The position numbers and the translations under genes are program-made. From Chryseobacterium sp. Leaf405 (GTDB lineage: Bacteria; Bacteroidota; Bacteroidia; Flavobacteriales; Weeksellaceae), in assembly GCF_001425355.1 (NCBI RefSeq), contig NZ_LMQN01000015.1, positions 171,862 to 235,861 of the forward strand: 64,000 nt of DNA. Direction: 5' to 3'. Position 1 is the first letter of the stretch. Every line of letters starts with the position of its first letter. Below the pieces are notes generated by a model. The model did no database searches and had not been told where the DNA came from. It saw nothing but the letters and a program-made list of their open reading frames with translations. Below, one piece after another: positions 28,331 through 36,448 of this stretch.

Positions 28331-28922
28331 GCAATGATTTCTTAAGTCTAATGTAAGTGCTGATGACCAACAGAGCGATAATGATGCCGAAAATATAGAT
28401 GGAGATTTCTGAAATATTGATTCCGAAAAAAGTAATTAAACCGTAAAGCCCTAACATTAAAGCACGGTCGCTTTTCCCCATCGGTCCATCGTAGCGGCGG
28501 TCTTTTCCGACAATTTTTCCAAGCAGACCCGAAAACTCATTAATAATGCTCAAAACGATGAAAATAATTATCAGATATAAACTTTCAGGTTGAAATTTTA
28601 ACAAAGGAAAAAAGATAGTTACATCTGATACAATGTCACCGACTTCATTCAGAACTTCCCCTAATTTGCTGGTTTGGTTGAATTTCCTTGCCATCATGCC
28701 ATCCAAAGCATTTAAAGCCATTCTTATTAATAACCCAATCGGTAAGCTCAGGAAAAACCATTTTGAATGATCTGCGTTCCAAAACATAATTCCGATTATT
28801 ACAGAAAGCAAAACAGAACTTATGGTAATCTGATTCGCCGTGATTTTATTTCTATGTAAAAATAAAAGGACAGGAGTAAGGAGCTGCTGAAATTTTGGTT
28901 TGAGTTTATATACGGAAATCAT
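28323..28922 (-). CDS. CDP-alcohol phosphatidyltransferase (YnbA-like)
   Basis: This 199-residue membrane enzyme has the CDP-AP motif D-G-M-M-A-R-x8-G-E-V-L-N-E-V-G-D. The canonical motif is DGxxARx8GxxxDxxxD; here the third Asp is Asn. I recall the same substitution in YnbA-type proteins, so it may be a subfamily mark and not a loss. The enzyme joins an alcohol head group to a CDP-activated lipid. The head group is unknown. It is the first gene of the lipid operon and diverges from pyrG. Confidence 0.88.
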   Translation of the reverse strand: MISVYKLKPKFQQLLTPVLLFLHRNKITANQITISSVLLSVIIGIMFWNADHSKWFFLSLPIGLLIRMALNALDGMMARKFNQTSKLGEVLNEVGDIVSDVTIFFPLLKFQPESLYLIIIFIVLSIINEFSGLLGKIVGKDRRYDGPMGKSDRALMLGLYGLITFFGINISEISIYIFGIIIALLVISTYIRLKKSLHE

Positions 28923-28948
28923 TGTGTATATTGGCTTTTGGGTGTAAT

Positions 28949-28956
28949 CAAATGTA
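28949..28956 (-). promoter_or_regulatory. -7 box of the lipid operon
   Basis: The minus strand reads TACATTTG, a perfect TAnnTTTG, 26 bases before the ATG at 28922. The region where a -33 element would lie is covered by the left arm of the inverted repeat. Confidence 0.5.
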
Positions 28957-28963
28957 AAGAAAA

Positions 28964-29036
28964 TTTATGTTTAAATCTAAATATCATTTGGATTATTCAA
29001 ATTTAAATCTAAAGAATATTTGGATTTAAACATAAA
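28964..29036. repeat. Inverted repeat between the divergent lipid operon and pyrG
   Basis: Two 21-base arms (28964-28984 and 29016-29036) are complementary at 20 of 21 positions and are separated by 31 bases. The spacer repeats parts of the arms (TTTGGATT and AAATCTAAA). The left arm overlaps the expected -33 zone of the lipid operon; the right arm abuts the -33 TTG of pyrG. This placement is what an operator or a cruciform-forming regulator site would have. Confidence 0.75.
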
Positions 29037-29042
29037 ACAAAA

Positions 29043-29073
29043 TTGCTTTGTATTTCTTTTTCCCATAACTTTG
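29043..29073 (+). promoter_or_regulatory. pyrG promoter
   Basis: TTG at 29043-29045, a 20-base spacer, then TAACTTTG at 29066-29073, a perfect -7 box. It lies 15 bases before the ATG at 29089. The open frame that starts at 29020 runs through this promoter, so the later start is chosen. Confidence 0.65.
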
Positions 29074-29088
29074 CACAAACCTAATCTA

Positions 29089-30696
29089 ATGAGTAAAAAG
29101 AATACAAAGTACATCTTTGTGACAGGAGGTGTAACTTCATCTTTGGGAAAAGGAATCGTTTCTGCTTCTCTGGGACTTCTACTAAAATCACGCGGCTTTA
29201 ATGTAACGATCCAAAAGTTAGATCCTTATATTAACATCGACCCAGGAACGCTAAACCCTTATGAACACGGAGAATGCTATGTAACCGAAGATGGTGCGGA
29301 GACGGATCTGGATTTAGGACACTACGAGCGTTATCTTGATGCTCCAACTTCTCAAAACAACAACGTTACAACAGGAAAAATCTACCAGACTGTAATTGAA
29401 AAAGAAAGAAAAGGAGATTTCCTTGGAAAAACAGTGCAGGTAATTCCTCATATTACGAACGAAATTAAACGTAGAATTAAAATTTTATCTAAACAGAACT
29501 ACGATATCATTATTACTGAAATCGGTGGAACTGTGGGAGATATTGAGTCTTTACCTTACATCGAGACTGTTCGTCAGTTAAAGTGGGAATTGGGTGAAAA
29601 AAATTCTATGGTAATTCACTTGACATTATTGCCGTATTTGGCTTCCAGTGGAGAATTAAAAACAAAACCTTCTCAGCATTCTGTTCGTCAATTGATGGAA
29701 AGCGGAATTATGGCTGATGTTTTAGTTTGCAGAACAGAACATAAAATTCCAAAAGATCAGAGAGCAAAATTGGCTCAGTTCTGTAATGTTTCTTTGGATA
29801 ATGTGATTGAATGTAAAGATTTGGAAACAATTTATGAAGTTCCGATGTATCTTCAAAAACAAAACTTTGATGATGTAGTTTTAAAAGAATTAGATCTTAA
29901 AAGTGATAAAGAAGCAGATCTTAAAGACTGGAAATCTTTCCTGAAGAAATTCCAGAATCCTAAAAAATCTGTTGAAATTGCTTTGGTTGGGAAATATGTT
30001 TCTCTTCAGGATTCATATATTTCTATTGCTGAGGCTTTCAAACATGCTGGTGCAGATCTGGAAACTGAAGTGAAGATCAGATGGGTTTACAGTGGAGATT
30101 TAACAAGTGAAAATATCAAAGAATCTTTGGAAGGGGTAAATGGTATTCTGGTGGCTCCGGGATTTGGTGACAGAGGAATTGAAGGAAAAATTCTTACTGC
30201 AAAGTATGCAAGAGAAAATAAAGTTCCGATGTTGGGGATTTGTTTGGGAATGCAGATTATGACGGTAGAATTTGCCAGAAATGTTTTAGGCTATTCTAAA
30301 GCAAACTCAATGGAGTTTGATACTTCTACCGAACATCCTGTAATTTCATTAATGGAAGAACAGAAAAATGTAGTTGATAAAGGAGGTACCATGCGTCTTG
30401 GAGCTTGGAAATGTGCTGTGAAAAACGGTTCAAAACTTTCTGAGATCTACGGTAGCAAACATATTTCTGAAAGACACCGTCACAGATATGAATTTAACAG
30501 TGAATATATTGGTGAATTCGAAAAAAATGGCTTCTTAGCAACAGGTACAAACCCTGAAACTGGTTTAGTGGAAGCATTAGAAATGCCGGATCACCCGTTC
30601 TATGTAGGGGTACAGTATCACCCGGAATACAAAAGTACAGTGGCAACACCACATCCTTTATTCAGAGCATTTATTAAAGCTTGTGAAAAGAAATAA
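29089..30696 (+). CDS. pyrG: CTP synthase
   Basis: This 535-residue enzyme aminates UTP to CTP with glutamine. The N-terminal synthetase domain begins KYIFVTGGVTSSLGKGI (P-loop) and includes KLDPYINIDPGTLNPYEHGE. The C-terminal glutamine amidotransferase domain has the nucleophile in GICLGMQ and the His-Glu pair in YHPEY. Length is normal. It supplies the CTP used by the divergent CDP-lipid operon, which is at least a suggestive arrangement. Confidence 0.98.
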   Translation: MSKKNTKYIFVTGGVTSSLGKGIVSASLGLLLKSRGFNVTIQKLDPYINIDPGTLNPYEHGECYVTEDGAETDLDLGHYERYLDAPTSQNNNVTTGKIYQTVIEKERKGDFLGKTVQVIPHITNEIKRRIKILSKQNYDIIITEIGGTVGDIESLPYIETVRQLKWELGEKNSMVIHLTLLPYLASSGELKTKPSQHSVRQLMESGIMADVLVCRTEHKIPKDQRAKLAQFCNVSLDNVIECKDLETIYEVPMYLQKQNFDDVVLKELDLKSDKEADLKDWKSFLKKFQNPKKSVEIALVGKYVSLQDSYISIAEAFKHAGADLETEVKIRWVYSGDLTSENIKESLEGVNGILVAPGFGDRGIEGKILTAKYARENKVPMLGICLGMQIMTVEFARNVLGYSKANSMEFDTSTEHPVISLMEEQKNVVDKGGTMRLGAWKCAVKNGSKLSEIYGSKHISERHRHRYEFNSEYIGEFEKNGFLATGTNPETGLVEALEMPDHPFYVGVQYHPEYKSTVATPHPLFRAFIKACEKK

Positions 30697-30726
30697 GGTA
30701 ATTTAAAAATTACAAACGTCATATAT

Positions 30727-30758
30727 AAACTCAGACTGATTCTACTCAGCCTGAGTTT
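30727..30758 (+). terminator. pyrG terminator
   Basis: The stem AAACTCAG-A-CTGA pairs with TCAG-C-CTGAGTTT across one mismatch with a 6-base loop. It starts 30 bases after the pyrG stop. Confidence 0.75.
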
Positions 30759-30804
30759 ATTATATAGTAATATATTATAGGATAGAGTTTTGATAAAAAA
30801 ACAG

Positions 30805-30812
30805 TATTTTTG
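30805..30812 (+). promoter_or_regulatory. -7 box upstream of yidC
   Basis: TATTTTTG is a perfect TAnnTTTG, 66 bases before the ATG. An upstream TTTTG exists, but its spacing (12 bases) is short. Confidence 0.4.
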
Positions 30813-30878
30813 TCGACTCAAAATGTATAACAATATGTTATACATTATTTAATAGGTAAAAATTTTAATTAAAATAAA

Positions 30879-32678
30879 ATGCAACAGAACAAAGGACTTG
30901 ATAAAAGTCAAATGATTAGTTTTTCGGTTTTGTGCTTGGTTCTTTTCGGCTTCATGTTTTATTTCCAAAATAAGCAGCAGAAAGAGGAAGAAGTAAAAGC
31001 TCAGCAACAAAAGACTGAACAGACAAAAAATGCTGTAAAACAAACTCCGGCGAGCAATATCAACCCAAATGTAACCCCGAATGCAATTCAGACGGCAAAT
31101 CTTGCTAACAAAGAGCTGAAGGTAGAATTTGCAAGTTTGGGAGGGCAGGTTTCTAAAGTTGAGCTTTCAGAATACAAAGCTTACGATCACAAGACAGATA
31201 ATGCAGATCTTCCGTTGTATCTGATCACTAAAAATAATTCAAACTATGGTTTCCAGTTCAAGGATAAAACAGGGAAAGTAATTAATACTAAAAATTTAGT
31301 TTTTGCTCCGACTGTTAATGGAAATGCTGTAACAATGACGGCTAATTATAATGGAGCGGTTATTCAGTTTATTTATACATTACTTCCAAAATATACTTTA
31401 GATTTTAAAGTAAGAACACAAGGTCTTGCAAAAATTACTTCTGATAATAAAGCAGATTTCATTTGGGATTACAGTGTGAGAAATCTTGAAAAGGGTAGAG
31501 CTCAGGAGCAGTCTCACTCAGAATTTTCGTATGCTTTCGATAATTATAAAAAATATGATTATGATGGAAGAACGACAATGGAAGAAGAGAAAGAAACGTT
31601 GAACTGGATTGGTGTGAAGCAGCAGTTTTTTACTTCTGTAATCGAAGCTAAAAATGGATTTACACAAAGTAAAGGAAATCAGGAAAACGTTGAAGAAGGC
31701 GAATATTTGAAGAAACTAAACTATGAAGGTTTTGTTCAAATGACCGGAAGCGAACTTAATCAGGATTTCACTTGGTATTTTATGCCGTTGGATTTACCTT
31801 TATTAAAATCTTATGACAAAAACTTCGATGAAATTTTACCATTAGGTTGGTCTTTCATTGGATGGATGAACAGAGGATTCTTTATTCCTATTTATAATTT
31901 CATTGCATCTTGGGGATTAACTGCAGGTTGGGCAATTTTCTTACTGACAATTTTGGTTAAATTAATATTATCACCAATTATGTACAAGCAACATAAATTG
32001 AGTGCTATGATGAGAGTGATCCGTCCGGAAATTGATGAAGCGAATGCAAAATTTAAGGATGCTGATGCCATGAAGAAGCAACAGGCTACCATGGAAATCT
32101 ATCGAAAAGCTGGAGTAAATCAGATGGCAGGATGTTTGCCGGCGTTGGTACAGATTCCTATTTTCTATGCTTTGTTCCGTTTCTTTCCGAACTTTATTGA
32201 TTTAAGAGGTAAAGGATTCTGGTTTGCAAAAGATTTAACGGCTTATGATGATTTGATTAAATTGCCATTTAAAATTCCTTTCTTGGGAGATCATTTAAGT
32301 GTTTTTGCGATTGCGTGTACTATTGTAATCTTGATTTATACAGTGATGACTTCAGGAAATATGCAGCAACCGCAACAAGAAGGAATGCCAAACATGAAAG
32401 TATTGATGTATATTTTCCCGGTTACATTCTTGTTTTTCTTAAATACATCTGCATCGGGTCTTTCTTGGTACTATTTTGTATCGAATGCGATTAATATCTT
32501 AATTATATTAGTGATTAAATATGTGATTTTGGATGAAAAGAAAATTCATGCGCAGATTCAGGCTAATAAAGAAAAGCCGAAGGCTGAAGGTAAATTTCAG
32601 AAGAGAATGAGAGAAATGATGGAAAAAGCTCAGGATCAACAGAAAATACAGGAGCAGTCAAAAAATAAAAAGAAATAA
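30879..32678 (+). CDS. yidC: Membrane protein insertase YidC
   Basis: This 599-residue inner-membrane insertase has an N-terminal anchor (ISFSVLCLVLFGFMFYF), then a large periplasmic beta domain (about 60-330). The conserved insertase core follows, with helices at ASWGLTAGWAIFLLTILVKLILSPI, the Arg-bearing substrate groove and CLPALVQIPIFYALFRFF. A basic Lys-rich tail (residues 560-599) can contact the ribosome. It is monocistronic with its own promoter and terminator. Confidence 0.98.
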   Translation: MQQNKGLDKSQMISFSVLCLVLFGFMFYFQNKQQKEEEVKAQQQKTEQTKNAVKQTPASNINPNVTPNAIQTANLANKELKVEFASLGGQVSKVELSEYKAYDHKTDNADLPLYLITKNNSNYGFQFKDKTGKVINTKNLVFAPTVNGNAVTMTANYNGAVIQFIYTLLPKYTLDFKVRTQGLAKITSDNKADFIWDYSVRNLEKGRAQEQSHSEFSYAFDNYKKYDYDGRTTMEEEKETLNWIGVKQQFFTSVIEAKNGFTQSKGNQENVEEGEYLKKLNYEGFVQMTGSELNQDFTWYFMPLDLPLLKSYDKNFDEILPLGWSFIGWMNRGFFIPIYNFIASWGLTAGWAIFLLTILVKLILSPIMYKQHKLSAMMRVIRPEIDEANAKFKDADAMKKQQATMEIYRKAGVNQMAGCLPALVQIPIFYALFRFFPNFIDLRGKGFWFAKDLTAYDDLIKLPFKIPFLGDHLSVFAIACTIVILIYTVMTSGNMQQPQQEGMPNMKVLMYIFPVTFLFFLNTSASGLSWYYFVSNAINILIILVIKYVILDEKKIHAQIQANKEKPKAEGKFQKRMREMMEKAQDQQKIQEQSKNKKK

Positions 32679-32700
32679 TTTTCTTGCAAAAGATAACGAA

Positions 32701-32729
32701 AAGAGAAGCAATAGTGCTTCTCTTTTTTT
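32701..32729 (+). terminator. yidC terminator
   Basis: A 10-bp perfect stem (AAGAGAAGCA with its complement), loop ATAG, then a run of T. It begins 22 bases after the yidC stop. Confidence 0.9.
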
Positions 32730-32768
32730 GTGGATGAATATTATTTAAAATGATTCTAAATTAAATTT

Positions 32769-33353
32769 TCAGTCATACTTTAATCTAAATGATTGTCTGT
32801 GATATTTTGTAGGACCGAATTTTATCAATGCTTCCTGATGTTTTTTTGTAGCATATCCAAAGTTTGTATTCCAGCCGTATTCCGGATGTTCATCATGAAG
32901 TTCGATCATTAACCTGTCTCTATAATTCTTCGCTAAAATAGATGCAGCTGCAATCGAAAGGACTTTTGAATCGCCTTTTATAATACATTCGTGGGGGATG
33001 AAATTATAGGGATGAAATTTATTTCCATCCACTAATATAAGCTCAGGACGTGTTATTAATTTATCAAGCGCCTGGTGCATGGCATGAATACTAGCATTAA
33101 GGATATTGTGTTCATCAATAAATTCAGGAGGAAGTTCAGCAATTGCGTAGTCTTTTACATTGTCTTTTATATAGTTATCAAGATCCATCCTAACTTTAAA
33201 TGTTAACTTTTTTGAATCATTAACTAAATTTTGGTTAAAATTATCATCCAAAATTACCGCTGCTGCCACTACAGGTCCACAAAGACATCCTCGACCTACT
33301 TCATCACACCCCGCTTCTGTATAAAAAACAGACCATTTTTTTATTAAATCCAT
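32769..33353 (-). CDS. rnhB: Ribonuclease HII
   Basis: This 194-residue enzyme removes ribonucleotides from DNA and RNA primers. Catalytic acidic residues are in CDEVGRGCL (Asp and Glu), LVDGNKF (Asp) and the later Asp region KNYRDRLM. The start MDLIKKWSVFYTEAGCDEVG is chosen because it aligns with the family; the frame extends much further upstream, into the start of the SusC gene, which would be implausible. It diverges from the SusC gene. Confidence 0.96.
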   Translation of the reverse strand: MDLIKKWSVFYTEAGCDEVGRGCLCGPVVAAAVILDDNFNQNLVNDSKKLTFKVRMDLDNYIKDNVKDYAIAELPPEFIDEHNILNASIHAMHQALDKLITRPELILVDGNKFHPYNFIPHECIIKGDSKVLSIAAASILAKNYRDRLMIELHDEHPEYGWNTNFGYATKKHQEALIKFGPTKYHRQSFRLKYD

Positions 33354-33385
33354 AAATTTCTCAACTCTTACACATAAAAACGAGG

Positions 33386-33393
33386 CAAAATTA
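33386..33393 (-). promoter_or_regulatory. -7 box of rnhB
   Basis: The minus strand reads TAATTTTG, a perfect TAnnTTTG, 32 bases before the chosen ATG, which supports that start. Confidence 0.4.
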
Positions 33394-33411
33394 AATATTT
33401 TTAACAAAATA

Positions 33412-33443
33412 TTTGGTTCTTTTAAGAAAGTTTTACATATTTG
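33412..33443 (+). promoter_or_regulatory. Promoter of the SusC/SusD pair
   Basis: TTTG at 33412-33415, a 20-base spacer, then CATATTTG at 33436-33443 (one mismatch to TAnnTTTG). It lies 28 bases before the ATG. Confidence 0.6.
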
Positions 33444-33471
33444 CAAATAGTAAAAAATAATCAATTTAAAT

Positions 33472-36438
33472 ATGAAGAAATTAACAGCAAGTGTTCTACT
33501 GGTGGTTTTGTCATCTTCCTTTGCAGTTGTAAATGCACAGAAAAAGAAGAATGATACAATAACTAGAGAAGGAAACATAGGTGAAGTAGTTATTACTGGT
33601 GCCTTAGGTATTCAAAAGAAAGCTGATGCTCAAACTGCTGCTGTACAGGTGGTAAGTAGTGATCAAATTACTGCAGCTTCAAACCCAAATGCAGTTCTTG
33701 CATTGCAAGGTAAGGTTTCGGGTGTAACTATTACAAATACAAACAGTAGCGTGACAGGTACACCAAAGATTCAAATCAGAGGTATGCGATCTCTTACAGG
33801 TAATAATAATGCCTTAGTAGTTATTGATAATGTAATTTCCTCAGCTGCTGCACTAAATCAGTTGGCGCCAGAGTTGATAGAATCAATGAATATTCTTAAG
33901 GGTTCTCAGGCTGCAGCGCTTTATGGTTCTGATGGTGTTAATGGAGTTGTATTAGTTAATACCAAAAAAGGAAGTAAGGGTAGAATGAGAGTTACCTATA
34001 ATGGTTCTATGGACTTCGAATCTGTTTTGAATACACCTGAAAGACAAAGGAATTACGGACAGGGATGGTACGGAGGAAAAGTTAATGTTGAAAATGGATC
34101 TTGGGGTGCGCCATTTAATGGTCCTTTGGGTGGACAAATTGTTCCTTATGGTATTCCTTTGGCTGATGTGAATGGTAATGGGCAAATCGAAGTAAATATT
34201 GATGATAATACACCTACTGCTGATGAATCATCTTCAATTATGTCAACGTATGCACCATATGGTAAAAATAACGTAAAAGATTTCTTCCAAACTGGAGTTG
34301 TTACACAAAATGGTGTTACTGTTAACATTGGTGATGAGAATAGTTATTTGTTAATGTCTGTAGATCATTTACAGCGAGAGTTTGTAGTACCAGACGATAA
34401 GTTAAAAAGACTATCAACTTTCTTAAAGGCAGGTACAAAATTTGGGAAATGGAGTTTTGATGCAATTGTAAATTATTCGCGTCAGACTACAAATACTACG
34501 GACAGTGGTCTTTATGAAGATTTGTTACAATCATCTGTAGATATTCCTATTACTGCTTTTAAAAATTATCCTGATAACGGTTATGCTTGGAATATTTACT
34601 ATCAAAATCCTTATTGGGCAATTAAACATCAAAGATTTAATACTACAACGGATAGACTAAATTTAGTTGGTAGTGTTGGATATAAAATCAATAAAAATAT
34701 TGATATTTTATACAGATCAAATCTTCAGTATGTAGGTGCTTTTAGTAATCAATGGAATGATGGATGGTCTAGTGCAATAAATACGACTCCTACGGCTATT
34801 GCCTCATCTTATTTTCAATCAAATTCAAGTCAAAACAAATATTATGGTGATTTATTAGTTAATTTTAACTATGATCTTACTGATGATATCAATATGAAAT
34901 TGAATGTAGGTCATAACTTTCAAAACTTTGCTTATAATACAACAAGTGCGGGCGGAAGTGGCATCATTATTCCGGGATTATATCAGGTATGGAATGTTGC
35001 TAACCCTTCAAATCCTTATAGCTTGGATAATCAAAGAGGTTCATATAACAGTCAAGCAGTTTTTGCTAACTTAGATTTAGGTTACAAGGATTACTTATTC
35101 TTAACAGCTACAGCAAGAAACGAATGGAATTCTGTTCTTTCTAAAGATGAAAGAAGTTATTTTTTCCCATCAGTAGGACTAAGTTTTGTTCCTACGAAAG
35201 CATTTGATTTTGGAGGACAAGCTTTAAGTTATATGAAAGTATACGGTAATATCAGTGGTACTGCAAACTCATCTTCAGTAGGTGCTTACAGTATAAGAAA
35301 TTATTTTGGTCTTGGTAGTGGTTTTCCTTTCACTTCAAATGGAGGTTTGAGTTTTGTTAACCCAACTGGTCAGACTTCTAATAATATCAGTGCTGAAAAG
35401 GTTTCCAAAAAAGAAGTTGGTTTGTCTTTAGGGTTTTGGAATAATAGAGTTTTGCTAAACGGAGCAGTTTATCAGGATGATACAACTAATATGATTACGG
35501 ACACCAACACTTCTATAGCTTCTGGTATTTCTGTTTTAAGAACTAATATTGGTAAATTAAGAAATAGAGGTATTGATGCAGACATTACCGTTACTCCTTT
35601 GAAGAGCCAGGATTTCAGATGGGATATTGGAGCTAACTTAACTACTTACAGTATGGAGGTATTAGAAGTTACCCCTGATACAGATAGAGTTTCAATTGGC
35701 GGTTCATCATTAGTAGGGGTGTATGCCGTTAAAGGTATGAAGGGTCTTCAGTTAATGGGTACTGATTTTGTACGTGACGATCAAGGAAGAGTTATTGTTG
35801 ACCCAACTACAGGTAGACCTTCAGTTACTTCTGCTTTACAAAATTTAGGTTCAACTAATCCAAGATATCTTTGGGGTTTCAATACGAGCATAAATTATAA
35901 AGGATTTAAGCTTACTGCTACTGCAGATTGGAGAATTGGTGGAAAAATGACAACTGAAATTCTTCAGAATATGGCTTTCAACGGTACATTACCTGAAAGT
36001 GGAAATTTTGATAGAGAAGCAGGATTTATTATGCCAAACTCTTCCTATCTACAGAATGGTCAATATGTTGCTAATACTAGTGTTTATTATCAATATCCAG
36101 GAGGTACAGGTAACGCTTTATATGATGGAGTAGAATATTACTATCAAAACCAGTTTAATACTGTAGGATCTAACCATGTTTTTTCCGGTTCTTATTTTAA
36201 ATTAAGAGAAGTGGCACTATCTTATACTTTCTCTGCTGATATGCTAAAAAATACTGGACTTACAGGAATTACTGTTGGGGTTCATGCAAGAAATCCTTTA
36301 GTTAAATATTCAGATTCAAATAGAAATTATGCAGATCCTGAAACTTCAACAGGTACAGGTAATGCACAAGGTTATGCAGGTGTATCACAATATCCTTCAA
36401 TAAAATCTTATGGATTTAGTGTAAATGTTAATTTTTAA
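33472..36438 (+). CDS. SusC/RagA-family TonB-dependent outer-membrane transporter
   Basis: This 988-residue protein has a signal peptide (ending VVNAQ) followed almost at once by the TonB box region IGEVVITGALG. The plug domain includes ALQGKVSGV, IQIRGMRSL and AALYGSDGVNGVVLVNTKKG. The 22-strand barrel follows and ends in YGFSVNVNF with the terminal Phe. The usual N-terminal carboxypeptidase-D-like extension of many SusC proteins is missing, as in numerous flavobacterial homologues. It forms a pedal-bin complex with the SusD partner 10 bases downstream. The substrate is unknown: no glycosidase or peptidase gene is adjacent. Confidence 0.95.
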   Translation: MKKLTASVLLVVLSSSFAVVNAQKKKNDTITREGNIGEVVITGALGIQKKADAQTAAVQVVSSDQITAASNPNAVLALQGKVSGVTITNTNSSVTGTPKIQIRGMRSLTGNNNALVVIDNVISSAAALNQLAPELIESMNILKGSQAAALYGSDGVNGVVLVNTKKGSKGRMRVTYNGSMDFESVLNTPERQRNYGQGWYGGKVNVENGSWGAPFNGPLGGQIVPYGIPLADVNGNGQIEVNIDDNTPTADESSSIMSTYAPYGKNNVKDFFQTGVVTQNGVTVNIGDENSYLLMSVDHLQREFVVPDDKLKRLSTFLKAGTKFGKWSFDAIVNYSRQTTNTTDSGLYEDLLQSSVDIPITAFKNYPDNGYAWNIYYQNPYWAIKHQRFNTTTDRLNLVGSVGYKINKNIDILYRSNLQYVGAFSNQWNDGWSSAINTTPTAIASSYFQSNSSQNKYYGDLLVNFNYDLTDDINMKLNVGHNFQNFAYNTTSAGGSGIIIPGLYQVWNVANPSNPYSLDNQRGSYNSQAVFANLDLGYKDYLFLTATARNEWNSVLSKDERSYFFPSVGLSFVPTKAFDFGGQALSYMKVYGNISGTANSSSVGAYSIRNYFGLGSGFPFTSNGGLSFVNPTGQTSNNISAEKVSKKEVGLSLGFWNNRVLLNGAVYQDDTTNMITDTNTSIASGISVLRTNIGKLRNRGIDADITVTPLKSQDFRWDIGANLTTYSMEVLEVTPDTDRVSIGGSSLVGVYAVKGMKGLQLMGTDFVRDDQGRVIVDPTTGRPSVTSALQNLGSTNPRYLWGFNTSINYKGFKLTATADWRIGGKMTTEILQNMAFNGTLPESGNFDREAGFIMPNSSYLQNGQYVANTSVYYQYPGGTGNALYDGVEYYYQNQFNTVGSNHVFSGSYFKLREVALSYTFSADMLKNTGLTGITVGVHARNPLVKYSDSNRNYADPETSTGTGNAQGYAGVSQYPSIKSYGFSVNVNF

Positions 36439-36448
36439 TTAGTAAAAA

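Noticed and set aside
33354-33578. Longer N-terminus of RNase HII
   Set aside because: The extension overlaps the promoter and start of the SusC gene and has no family match; MDLIKKW is the natural start.
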